A DNA stretch of 64,000 nt from Setophaga petechia (GCA_024362935.1 JANCRA010000061.1:2976001-3040000), one strand, 5' to 3'. Shown: positions 34,914-44,828, numbered from the stretch's first letter. The notes: generated from the letters alone by a model not told the origin. Translations and numbers: made by a program.

Positions 34914-36044
34914 ATGTTCCACCGAGCCTGGCAGCTCTGTGGGAAGTGGTGCCGTTGGTCCAGCCCTTTCATCCATCTCCTCATCCTGACTATGGTGACT
35001 TTTCGTGTGCTGGCACCTTTGATCTGCCACTGGCTCCTGCACTCTTACTTCTACCTGTGGCGCTGGCACCTGAACCCCATGAGCCAGGAGTTCCTGGAGC
35101 AGAACCAGCAGGAGGGCCAGGATGCTCTCCATTACTTTGAGAAGATGCAGATTCCAAATGCCTCCGAGGCCTCTGGCAGTGGTGCCTTCCAGCCCTTGCT
35201 GCTGATCACCATCATCACTGTGCAGAGGCAGAATGATTTCCACTACATCTTGCAAGTGGCCTCCCACTTCCACCGCCTCCTCCAGAAATGTGGGGCGCAT
35301 TGTCAGAGCTACTGCATGCTCCTCTGTAATGTGGAGTCAGGCCCCAGCTGCTGAGCAGCCTCTTTTCTACGGTCAGTCATGACAGAACTGGAGAGAATCC
35401 TGACCCCAGCCTGAACCAGGTTGAGAAGGAGAAGCAGGACTACGTCTTCTGCCTGGAGTAGTCACTGTTAATGTATAGCCCAGAGTACATCCTCCTCATG
35501 GAAGATGACGCCATGCCATAGGAGGAGATATTTTCTGTCTTGCAGCACCTCTTCTCGGCCAGGTTCTCCAAGCCCTACCTCAGAGACACTCTCTACTTCA
35601 AGCTGTACCATCCCGAGAGACTCTAGCACTACATCAACCCCGAGCCCATGAGGATCCTGGAGTGGCTGGGCCCGGGCATGTTCCTGGGGCCGGTGCTGAG
35701 CTGCGCGTACTGCCCGGCCACGCGGCGGGCGGGCCCTGGCTGGTGCCTGGTGGCGTTCTTTGCCCTGTACAGCATGGCCCTGTCAGAGCTGGTGGGGCAA
35801 CACTACGGGCTGGAGCTGCGCCGCCTGCACCCCGCGCTCTACAATGTGGCACCGGCCAGCGAGTGCTGCACGCTGGCCATGCTCTTCTCTGCTGCCTCCG
35901 CCTGCCGGGCCTCGGGATACCTGCGGGGGCTGCGCTGCCGCCAAGGACACCGCCATCTACTCGCTGCTGCGGGGCAAGGGTGAGAACACCTTCCTGGCGG
36001 AGCCTATCCTGGTGCGGCGCATGGGGATGTACTCCAGCCTCTGA
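34914..36044 (+). pseudogene. PGAP4: PGAP4 (TMEM246) coding exon, inactivated
   Basis: PGAP4 is a Golgi GalNAc transferase that adds the GalNAc side chain to GPI anchors. It has an N-terminal transmembrane segment and is encoded by one exon in vertebrates. Here the ATG at 34914 opens MFHRAWQLCGKW, a hydrophobic segment (FIHLLILTMVTFRVLAPLIC), and family blocks including an acidic EDD (at YILLMEDDAMP). The frame ends early at TGA 35352-35354 after a frameshift near 35330. The correct frame then has three TAG codons (35459, 35519 and 35624), and a second frameshift near 35938 precedes the final MGMYSSL and stop at 36042-36044. The span is about 377 codons, near the family length of about 400. 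The acceptor immediately upstream shows this is the original locus and not a processed retrocopy. Confidence 0.88.
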
Positions 36045-36229
36045 CTGAACAGCAACCTGAAACTGCTGTGAGCTGCTCCTGCCCTGCTGCACAACGACAC
36101 CCAGTGCACTTCCCATGGGGCAGAGGGACAGTGTGCAAACTAGGAGTCTGTGCTGCTTGTCTCCACATGGGCATAAATAACTCTCTCTAAAAGTACAAAT
36201 TTTCTTAAAAAATCAGCTTTTGTTCATGG

Positions 36230-36696
36230 TGTAATAAGTAGCAATATGTTTGTTCATTAATTAAATTAATAGCTGAATAATTCTTACAATATAAAAGCAA
36301 TAGCTAAATAGTTGAGATTGCTCGTGACTGTAACAATAGCCGACCTGGAAGAATTGCTGAGCTTGCAGAAACATATAGTGCTTAGAATTGCTAATCTTGC
36401 AGAAAATGTATAGTGCTTTGGAAACACATGGTTATAGTTATGTCCTATAAGAAAAAGTCCACCCAGCGAACAAAGCGGGCCCCCCCCTCTCCTTCAAGAC
36501 CACCAGAACAGGATACGTCATCCCGAGAGGAGAAGAAATAAAAGACCAGCCCCAGAAAGGGGGGTTGCGGACTTTAGAGAGCAGAGTTCTCTCAGTCCCC
36601 CCAGCGCTGAACTTTTGCTTGTCACTGCTTGCTTTATAATCAAATAAATTCTGATTGGAAAAAGAAATTTACATGGTAAGATTCTTCTTTATAACA
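36230..36696 (+). repeat. 5' LTR of the endogenous retrovirus
   Basis: Starts TGTAATAAGT and ends TTTATAACA. A TATAAAA box lies at 36290-36296 and an AATAAA polyA signal at 36537-36542, giving a conventional U3-R-U5 order. It differs from the 3' LTR at only about four or five positions, mostly in a C-run near 36480. Confidence 0.95.
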
Positions 36697-36698
36697 AA

Positions 36699-36716
36699 TG
36701 GTGCCGTGACTCGGAT
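36699..36716 (+). other. Primer binding site, tRNA-His type
   Basis: TGGTGCCGTGACTCGGAT begins 2 bp after the 5' LTR and is the reverse complement of the 3' end of vertebrate tRNA-His including CCA. It would prime minus-strand DNA synthesis. Confidence 0.9.
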
Positions 36717-37078
36717 CCAGGAAACGAGGCCCAGAGACTTCGGGGAGGCGCCCCCACCCCTTTTGGTGGGCTCCGGAGATCCTTGGGCCACCCGGTAACC
36801 TGGATCTGACGAACCTAAATTCAGTGAGCAAGCAAAAGAGTATACCGGTAACCCTGTAAACTTTGTGCACGAAGATCCGAGCGAAGACGCAGGACGCGTG
36901 AGTATATAGGAGAACCGCTAGGTTGGGGTTGGGATCCCAGGGCATGGTGAATGAGACGTCCAACTGCGGACGAAGTGAAAGTAGTACGACCCTCCAGTAG
37001 TGCGGTTCTTGTAGCCCGCAAGGGAGCGAGCCACGACCGAGGGGTGTTGTGTGTGTGTGTGTGGAGGTGCCTTGGAAG
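36717..37078 (+). other. Retroviral leader with candidate major splice donor
   Basis: Noncoding leader between primer site and gag. A strong donor, GACGC before GTGAGTAT (GT at 36898-36899), is the best candidate for making env or accessory mRNAs. A short GT run lies at about 37047-37062. Confidence 0.55.
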
Positions 37079-38524
37079 ATGGGGCAGAAGGAAAGCAAGC
37101 CTTCTGATCCCATGGGGGAGGGCCCCCGGTTACCCTCAATACCAAAGGATAGTCCATTAGGATTAATGCTTAAGTATTGGGATGATTTTCCCTCCAGAAA
37201 GGGGAAGGATAAGGCAAAAATGATAAATTATTGCATGGTAGTATGGGGCAGTAAGAAGCTGGAGTCAGGAAATGTTTATTGGCCCGTTTTCGGATCCTCC
37301 GAAGATTGGGTCTGCCAAGCCCTGAACAGTTTTGTGAATTCTAAAGAGCCAGTAAACCTGGAAGAGAGTGCTTATGCTAAATTATGGTTGGTAGGAAGTA
37401 ATGAACAAATGACTAGATTGTTCCCCCTTAAGGGAAGTCAAGGGGAGGAAGACAGAAAGAAAAAGTCTCGATTAGAGGAAGAGACTCCTATTTACCCTCC
37501 CCCGTATGTACCACCACCAGCCCCACCTGTACCACTTCCAAACGTACCTCCAGCATCTGCTCCTAATAAGGTCATGAACTCCCCGGATTGCAGGAGGCGT
37601 ACTCGGAGTCAGATGAGGACAGTAATTGAGGAAGGAGAGAGCAGTGGGTTGTTCCCTCTCAGGGAAATAGCATTAGGAGGACCCCAAGCTGGGATGGGGT
37701 TTGTCACTGTCCCGTTAAACTCGGGAGATGTGCGCGAATTTAAGAAAGAGATGGGAAAATTATTAGAAGACCCTATAGGAGTGGCAGAAAGGGTGGATCA
37801 GTTCCTAGGGCCAAACATATATACTTGGGTGGAAATGCAGTCCATTTTAGGCATCCTATTTACAACAGAGGAAAGAGGGATGATCAGAAGAGCTGGGATG
37901 AAGATTTGGGACACCCAGCATGTTCAAGGTCCTGCGGCTGATGTGAAATGGCCCTTACAAAATCCCAATTGGAACAATCAGGACCCCAACCATCGTGGTC
38001 ATATGCAGGACTTAAGAGCTATCATAATCCAGGGCATACGAGAGGCTGTGCCCCGGGGACAAAATATAAGCAAGGCATTCAGAGAGTGCCAAGGAAAATA
38101 CAAGACCCCCACTGAATGGTTGGAAAGATTAAGGAAAAGCTTTCAGTTATACTCAGGGGTGGATCCGGACACGCCAATGGGGCAAGCACTCCTGAAAACA
38201 CAGTTTGTAGCTAAATCATGGGATGACATTCGAAAGAAACTAGAAAAGTTAGAGGATTGGCAGGACAGAGGACTTGATGAAGTGCTTAGGGAGGCCCAGA
38301 AGGTATATGTTAGACGGGAGGAGGAAGCACATAAAAGGCAAGTTCGAATGATGGTGGTGGCAGTCAGGGAGGGACAGCGAAACAACCCCCCACCACGGGA
38401 AAGAAATGGCATGAGGAGAGGTCCCTGGGATTTAGGAGGGCCCCCAGCTGGAGGGAAAGAAGGAGCAGTGTGCTACTATTGTGGTGGGAAAGGACATGAA
38501 GAGGGAATGTCGAAAGAGGCTTAG
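37079..38524 (+). pseudogene. gag: ERV gag, open to a frameshift in the zinc knuckle
   Basis: The ATG at 37079 was chosen over an upstream in-frame ATG (37049) because it gives MGQKESKP, with Gly2 and a polar residue pattern fitting N-myristoylation of matrix. The 481-codon frame contains a proline-rich PPPY late-domain motif (residues 140-143), a capsid region (from about residue 200) with a major homology-like segment near KYKTPTEWLERLRKSF, and the start of a CCHC knuckle at residue 465 (CYYCGGKGH). A frameshift right after that His removes the last Cys and ends the frame at 38522-38524. Up to that point gag is uninterrupted. Confidence 0.88.
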
Positions 38525-38549
38525 GGATGAGAAAACGTTTAAAGAGGAT

Positions 38550-38552
38550 TAG
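38550..38552 (+). promoter_or_regulatory. Gag-pol UAG readthrough context
   Basis: In the frame that gag would have without its frameshift, the stop is TAG followed by GGAGGTCAAGGG. Pol continues from here in the same frame. This is the arrangement and immediate 3' context of gammaretroviral stop-codon readthrough. I did not verify a downstream pseudoknot. Confidence 0.65.
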
Positions 38553-39110
38553 GGAGGTCAAGGGCTCTATCTATTGGGGACCCAAATGTCATCGGAGCCC
38601 TTGGTAAAACTCAGAGTGGGTCCTCAGCACACCCCCATAACCTTCCTTGTAGTTACAGGGGCCGAGAGATCAACAGTTCAATCTTCGCCCCCAGGATGCA
38701 AGATCTCATCTTCCACAATACAGGTTATTGGGGCAAGGGGAGAACATTTCAAGGTTCCTGTAATTGAAGATGTTTTAATAGAATCAGAGAAGAAAATGGG
38801 GGTGGGATCACTATTATTAGTCCCCGAAGCTGATTACAATTTATTAGGAAGAGATTTAATGGTGGAATTAGGGATAAATGTAAATATTGAAGAAAAACAG
38901 TTGAAAGTCAAGTTGTGCCCCTTACGGGTCATTGACGAAGAGAAAATCAACCCAGAAGTCTGGTATACCCCTGAGACAGTAGGAAGATTAAATATAGAGC
39001 CCTTCACAGTCAAAATTCAAAACCCAGAAATCCCAGTAAGAATAAAACAATATCCCATGTCAGATGAGGGGCGAAGGGGACTGAAACCAGAGGTAGAACG
39101 GTTAATATGA
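38553..39110 (+). pseudogene. pro: ERV protease and start of reverse transcriptase
   Basis: The retropepsin region is recognisable by its flap-side motif (LLGRDLM) and spacing. The active-site DTG reads VTG because codon 38652-38654 is GTT (Val), so the protease would be inactive. The frame continues into the N-terminal RT segment (RIKQYPMSDEGRRGL) and stops at TGA 39108-39110. Confidence 0.82.
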
Positions 39111-40154
39111 CGAGGGCTCTTGGAATCTTGCATGTCTCCCTTCAACACCCCTATTCTGCCTGTAAAGAAACCAGATGGAAAATACCGACTCGTACATGAT
39201 TTAAGGGAAATAAATAAGAGAACCATGGCCCGGTTTCCTGTAGTAGCAAATCCCCATACATTGCTCAGTCAATTGAAACCAGATGATCAGTGGTATAGTG
39301 TTATAGATTTAAAAGACGCCTTTTGGGCATGTCCCTTAAAGGAAGAATGTAGAGATTACACAAGAGTCCTGAAATATGAGAGCATTTTGCTCTCGTCTTC
39401 TCGGTTGAAACTTGAAACCACCTCTCTGCAAAACCCCGCAGAGTTTCTGTTTGGAGATCCACAGGAGAATTTAACTCATGACTGCCTACATAGTATAGAA
39501 AAACAAACAAAAATTAGGCCAGATCTCGAAGAAGAATTGGAAGAGGGAGAAAGGCTATTTGTGGATGGGTCCTCTAGGGTTGTCGAGGGAAAGCGAATCT
39601 CTGGATATGAGGTTGTAGGAGGCAAAAATTTAGAAATAATAGAATCTGGACCTCTAAGTCCTAGTTGGTCAGCCCAGGCCAGTGAGTTATATGCAGTATT
39701 GCGGACCTTGAAACTTTTAGAAGCTAAAGTTGGGACCATCTATACGGACTCAAAGTATGCCTTTGGAGTGGTACATACTTTTGGGAAAATTTGGGAAGAA
39801 AGAGGGTTAATAAACTCCCGATGAAGAGAATTAATACATCAGGAACTAATGACTCAGGTACTACAAGCTTTAAGAGGCACAAAGAAAATAGCAATAGTAC
39901 ATGTTAAAGGACATCAAAAGGGCCTCTCCCATCTGACTAGAGGAAACAACACAGCAGACAGAGAAGCGAAGGAAGCTGCCCTCAGAAAATTCCAGGGTCA
40001 GGGAATAAAAAAACCACTAGATAATGAGAAAATTCATGTCCTGAGCTTCACAGCCCAGGAAAAGGAGAAATTAGACGAAATGGAAATAAAAGACACTGGG
40101 GGTATTTGGAAATTGCCAGACAATAGGGAGGTGCTGCCAAAATCTATGGCCTGA
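39111..40154 (+). pseudogene. pol: ERV pol: RT fingers fused by deletion to RNase H
   Basis: RT fingers motifs are clear (PVKKPDGKYRLVHDLREIN, then VIDLKDAFWACPL). After about 39360 the sequence jumps to the end of the connection domain. The palm with the catalytic Y-x-D-D motif, the thumb and most of the connection are missing. RNase H follows with its acidic residues visible in FVDGSS, SELYAVL, YTDSKYAF and ADREAKEAA. In-frame stops are TGA 39822-39824 and TGA 40152-40154. Every piece stays in one frame, so the deletion length was a multiple of three or was small-indel compensated. Confidence 0.85.
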
Positions 40155-41138
40155 AGAATAATGCAGCAACTTCATGACCAGACTCATTGGGGAACCCAAG
40201 CCTTAGTAGATCAATTTACCATTAAGTATATGTGTATAGGAATTTATGATATAGCAAAACAAGTAGTTAGCGGTTGTATAACATGCCAAAGAGTTAATAG
40301 ACATCAAGTTAGAGAAAGGATTCCAGGAGGAAGGGAATTAGCACACCGGCCCTTTTCACATGTACAAATAGATTTTACCGAACTACCAAAAGTAGGGAGA
40401 TACAAGTACTTATTGGTATTGGTAGATCATCTAACCCACTTTGTAGAAGCATACCCTACATCGCGGGCTACTGCAAATGTAGTGATTAAAACCTTGTTAG
40501 AAGAAAAAATCCCCAGGTATGGAATAGTAGAAATACTAGACTCTGATAGGGGCCCCCATTTTGCAAACAAGGTAATGAGAAAGGTAACCATGGCCTTAGG
40601 CACTAAATGGCAATATCACACCCCTTGGCATCCTCAAAGCTCAGGGAGGGTGGAAAGGGCAAATGGAGAAATCAAGAAGCAACTCACCAAACTCATGGTA
40701 GAAACTAAAATGTCTTGGGTCAGATGTTTACCCATGGCACTGCTAAACATTAGAACCTGACCCAGGACGGATGTAGGAATCTCTCCTTTTGAAATGCTTT
40801 ATGGAATGCCTTTCGACTTAGAACTCCCGGGAAACCATCCTTGTATACAAGATAGTCAAATTCAGAATTATATACAACAATTAATGAAACGGAGGGAAGA
40901 ATTAAAATGAAAAGGGCTATTGGTAAAAAGACCCCCCTTGGATGTAACGATGCATAAACTTAAACCCGGAGATAGAGTTCTAATTAAGACTTAGAAAGAG
41001 ACAACCCTAACACCCCAATGGGAAGGTCCCTGTGTTGTTCTGTTTACCACAGAAACAGCCATCCGAACTGCTGAAAAAGGCTGGACACATGCCAGTCGAG
41101 TGAAAGGACCCATCACTGCAGACACCCTTGGGAGGTGA
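40155..41138 (+). pseudogene. pol: ERV integrase with in-frame stops
   Basis: The zinc-binding HHCC domain is visible (LHDQTHWG ... GCITCQRVN). The catalytic core has its acidic triad in HVQIDFTEL, LDSDRGPHF and SGRVERANGE, so the core to about 40757 looks intact. The C-terminal domain is cut by TGA 40758-40760, TGA 40908-40910 and TAG 40992-40994. The natural end is TGA 41136-41138. Confidence 0.85.
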
Positions 41139-41207
41139 CCAGTCGCCCTGGAGATCTACGGTTAACTCTTCAGAAGGCACAGAAGCCTGCGCCCGTGGGT
41201 AATGTGA

Positions 41208-41828
41208 ATGACTGAATTAGGGGACAGAGAACTATACCGACTGAGACTCTTGGTAAGAAAACCCCTACAGGAACTGGAACAGGAGTTAGAGTGTCCTCTC
41301 CCGTGGAAAACCTGGAATGAACTGACACTTGCTCTTTCAGTAGTGGCTGAAGTGAGGCGAGAATTATTCGATTGCACCGAGTGTCTTAAATGTCGGGAAT
41401 CTTCTTGCCGGGCATGGGTAAAAATCTTTTGCGGGGGTTGTAAAAACAAATGGTGGATTTTCCAGTCACGGTTGGTGGGAAGCACATGGTGTCTTACTTG
41501 TGATTGGCATTGGAGAAGAGCAAATCCATTAAGAGCCTTAAGAGAATTTATAAAGATCCCTGGAGGGCGGGAGATCCCCGACAGAGAAGTAGCCGCAGTA
41601 GTTGAAAACCTAGAAGAGAGAAGGAATTGGGCCCTAGCGTGGGAACTCCAACACCAATTGCATAGGATTACAAGCCAAAACCGGACAGTCGTATTAACTA
41701 CCTTGTGTAAGAAGGGAATCCACATTCCTCTGGTGTGGCAAGTGAGGCCTGATGAGTGGAATAGCATGATTCGCCGCTATTCCCGAGTTCATAAACAACA
41801 AAAACGTAAAGAACGTAGGGAAGAATGA
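41208..41828 (+). CDS. Intact 206-codon Cys-rich accessory-like ORF between pol and env
   Basis: The ATG is at 41208, 70 bp after the end of pol, and the TGA at 41826-41828; no interruption. I do not recognise the family. Cys residues cluster at 56, 59, 62, 67, 75, 78, 95 and 98 with His101, forming repeated CxxC pairs (CTEC, CLKC, CGGC, CLTC) that look like one or two zinc-binding knots. Trp-rich stretches sit between them. Residues 189-204 form a strongly basic tail (RRYSRVHKQQKRKERR) that could bind nucleic acid or act as a nuclear signal. Simple gammaretroviruses have no gene here. It could be an accessory or regulatory gene, or a captured host exon. An intact frame among broken neighbours is notable. 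Function is not assigned. Confidence 0.7.
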   Translation: MTELGDRELYRLRLLVRKPLQELEQELECPLPWKTWNELTLALSVVAEVRRELFDCTECLKCRESSCRAWVKIFCGGCKNKWWIFQSRLVGSTWCLTCDWHWRRANPLRALREFIKIPGGREIPDREVAAVVENLEERRNWALAWELQHQLHRITSQNRTVVLTTLCKKGIHIPLVWQVRPDEWNSMIRRYSRVHKQQKRKERREE

Positions 41829-42179
41829 CGCAACTCTAGGAAATCGAGAGAAAGGGAATAAAGACAGAGGGTGAACCCTAAGTAGGTGTGAGACTTAGGT
41901 CCTGTAAAGCTCGCTAGGGACGGCAGAGTTCATCATAAAACCAAGGAGATCCTTTGCCTGGAGGCCAGACAGCCTGCCCTTAGGAGTGGGGGCGGGAGTT
42001 AAGGAGATTGCCCAAATAATGCACCCCCTGAAGACTACCCCTGCTGCTGAGAAGATAATGATCCCTGCAGACCGATGCACCCGGGCTGGCAGGCGAGGCA
42101 GAGAGGTAAGGGATAGCGGGGAGAGCAATGGGCCACAGGAATAGAAACGGAGCACAGGAAAGCTCCAGATAAAAGAGGC
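41829..42179 (+). other. Spacer between accessory ORF and env with a candidate splice donor
   Basis: No long frame. A short ATG-initiated frame at 42058 runs into a good donor, GAGAG before GTAAGG (GT at 42106-42107), suggesting an internal leader exon or alternative splicing. Confidence 0.4.
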
Positions 42180-44343
42180 ATGATTATGAAAAACGGAAGA
42201 AATTTGTTGCTAGGAACCTGGCCTGATTGGCGAGCTACCTTAATTATTATAATCCTGAGCCTCCCGGCTGCCTGGGGAAACCCCCTTCAGCCTTACAAAG
42301 GGAACCTGATCCCTGACTGGTCTCAGGCCTTTTTGAGGTCTACCGGATCTATGGGGGATACCACAGGTTTAAATTTACTAACATTAGTACTGCATGATGG
42401 TCTGCCGTACGCTAGACACGAATGGAAGAAGCAGGAAACCTGGCAGCTCCAAGGAGTAGTGGGAGAACAAATTAATATTGGATATCGAATGGTTAATCGG
42501 TCTGATTATACTAACGCAATTACAATCAGTGTTTCCATGAGTCAGGAGGATAAACAAATAGATTGTAAATACCCAATTGCACGAGACTGCTGGCAAAACT
42601 TCACATTAACTCACACAGCAGAGATAGTCTGCCTCTGGTCAAATGATACACAGGGCCTTTCTTTTAAATTTATAATAGATGCTAAAACACACTCTACCAC
42701 TACTGAACCTCACACTATCACCACTCTACCTACACCACCAGTCATACTCACCCCAAAAAATTTTCAAAATAGGACCTTACATAATTAGAAAAACTGGTCA
42801 ACAACAAATATTATTCAATCCAGCATGGTCCCTCAAACAGGTCGAACTGCTGATGCAAACCAATGTTTCAGACATCCAGCCAGCATGTTCTCCGTTTTTG
42901 CAAACATCCTTTGAAGGCTGGACCACTTGGCTCCGGAAATGCAGCTCTTTTAAAACAAGGAAACTTAGAGACGTGACCGGTGTTCTACGTACAGGATTGG
43001 GAATTCTGAATAGTATTGACTCAGAAGTACTAATGAGCAAATTGGCTGCTATGACTACAGACTTGTTCAAATTACAGCAACCACTGAAGTCATCTCTGTT
43101 AGCCTTGGGGACACACCAGTGGATGCTGTCAAATATTTTGCCAAGTTGGGAAAAAGTAAATGTGAACGGTCATAAATTGGTGATTGATGCACTTAGTGCT
43201 ACACAAAATAATGTTTCCTTAGCCCTCAGCTGTATCCAGGCACAACTGTGGATGCAGTCGGTCTCTGCCTCGATTATAAGAGAAGGCGAGGAAGGCACTT
43301 TCCCCACAGAAATTCGGAAAATAATCTGGGACAATGCCACTGAATTTGAAAGAGAATTCCAATCCTGGTGGAAATTGGTGAATTTTACCTATAACACTAT
43401 TTCAAACACAGCTACTGCTTTTGTCCTAACCATACGAAATGCCTCTGTACATCCAGTTTTTCCTGTTATTGCATTAGGAGTAAACCATGACGGAGCTGTT
43501 CTCTATCCTATAGAACATAGAGGATGGGCCCGTCAGTTTGGAGATAAATGGCAAACTGTTGATTTGGAATCTTGCATTGTCCGAGAACAATTGGGGTTTA
43601 TCTGTGAGGGTAATGTGATTATAGCTCAAGATATTTGTTTAGACACGGAGCAAAATATCTGTCAATTTGAGATTCGTCCTAACGAGGCTTCTAAAACAGT
43701 TCTTGTATATATAAGTAATGGGTGTGCATGTTTTAGAACTATTTGTGATTCTGTGCTTCTAGATAATATTGTGGTGAATACAAAAAATCACTCAAACTTC
43801 TGTACTTGCAACTTTACTAAGATTACAGGGTGTGACATTACTTATGAAGCTACAGTTACCTCTCACTACCTATTGCAATCCAACTACACACTGATTCACA
43901 AACTACTGCCCACCCCGATTGGGATGGACAACACCCTAGTGAGACAGCTGTTGCTCCATCAAGACCTGATCAAAATCCTCGAGAAAATCAAGAAGAACGG
44001 ACAGAAGACCCTGGTGACTGTTCATCATGACGTAGGAAAAATACACCGAATTATAGAGAGGGTGAAACAGGATGGCGAGTATAATTGGTGGGATACTCAC
44101 TTTGGGTGGACCCCCACTACCACAGGTGTCCTAAATAGTATATGCCATCCCATTGTTGTTCTTTTCATTCTGGCTGTACTTGGTTTTATTCTGTTAGTAA
44201 TTCTATTTGTTATGAATTGGGATATGAGGAAAAAGCTAAGGAAATTAGCGCCTATAATTAATGCACATAGTTTAACTGATGAAGCGGCTTATTTAACACT
44301 TGCTAGGAATGAACTAAAAAGATTTAATGAACAAAATTGGTAA
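42180..44343 (+). pseudogene. env: ERV env, one frameshift
   Basis: The 5' frame (42180-42788) opens with a signal peptide (LIIIILSLPAAWG) and N-glycosylation sites. It is out of frame with the 3' frame (42679-44343). The switch is a 1-nt difference near the C4/A6 run at about 42752-42762. The 3' frame has a basic RKLR near 42960 as a possible proteinase site, a Gly/Leu-rich segment after it, heptad-like helices, many glycosylation sites, a membrane anchor at about 44150-44213 and a short basic cytoplasmic tail. I find neither the CxxC SU motif nor the CX6CC motif of gammaretroviral TM. The stop is immediately followed by the polypurine tract. Confidence 0.82.
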
Positions 44344-44344
44344 T

Positions 44345-44360
44345 AAAAAGAGATGGGGGA
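44345..44360 (+). other. Polypurine tract
   Basis: AAAAGAGATGGGGGA-type purine run 2 bp upstream of the 3' LTR, the usual primer for plus-strand synthesis. Confidence 0.85.
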
Positions 44361-44362
44361 AT

Positions 44363-44828
44363 TGTAATAAGTAGCAATATGTTTGTTCATTAATTAAATT
44401 AATAGCTGAATAATTCTTACAATATAAAAGCAATAGCTAAATAGTTGAGATTGCTCGTGACTGTAACAATAGCCGACCTGGAAGAATTGCTGAGCTTGCA
44501 GAAACATATAGTGCTTAGAATTGCTAATCTTGCAGAAAATGTATAGTGCTTTGGAAACACATGGTTATAGTTATGTCCTATAAGAAAAAGTCCACCCAGC
44601 GAACAAAGCGGGCCCGCCTTCTCCTTCAAGACCACCAGAACAGGATACGTCATCCCGAGAGGAGAAGAAATAAAAGACCAGCCCCAGAAAGGGGGGTTGC
44701 GGACTTTCGAGAGCAGAGTTCTCTCAGTCCCCCCAGTGCTGAACTTTTGCTTGTCACTGCTTGCTTTATAATCAAATAAATTCTGATTGGAAAAAGAAAT
44801 TTACATGGTAAGATTCTTCTTTATAACA
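44363..44828 (+). repeat. 3' LTR of the endogenous retrovirus
   Basis: 466 bp, TG...CA, about 99 percent identical to the 5' LTR by direct reading. Differences are at the C-run, a TTAGAG/TTCGAG change and a GCGCTG/GTGCTG change. Confidence 0.95.

Larger units (their letters stand above)
36230..44828 (+). mobile_element. Endogenous retrovirus, full structure, gammaretrovirus-like gag-pol, defective
   Basis: Two LTRs (467 and 466 bp, TG...CA) flank the primer site, leader, gag, pro-pol, an extra ORF, env and polypurine tract. The pentamer before the 5' LTR is CATGG and after the 3' LTR is CACGG, a likely 5-bp target-site duplication with one CpG-type change. The gag start (MGQ), one zinc knuckle, PPPY motif, and UAG readthrough context between gag and pol place the core with gammaretroviruses. 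The Env looks different. Defects: gag zinc-finger frameshift, protease Asp lost, RT core deleted, six in-frame pol stops and one env frameshift. The element could not replicate alone. Avian host is inferred from context. Confidence 0.95.

Noticed and set aside
34707..35300. Minus-strand 197-codon frame across PGAP4
   Set aside because: Antisense shadow of the PGAP4 coding exon.
34914..36044. PGAP4 as a processed retrocopy
   Set aside because: The splice acceptor and pyrimidine tract sit immediately upstream, a CpG-island promoter with donor lies 3.8 kb further up, no 3' poly-A tail or target-site repeats are seen, and the neighbour MRPL50 matches the ancestral gene order.
41208..41828. Accessory ORF as a random open frame
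   Set aside because: Not fully excluded, but the length (206 codons), clustered CxxC pairs and basic tail make chance unlikely, so it is kept as a feature with moderate confidence.
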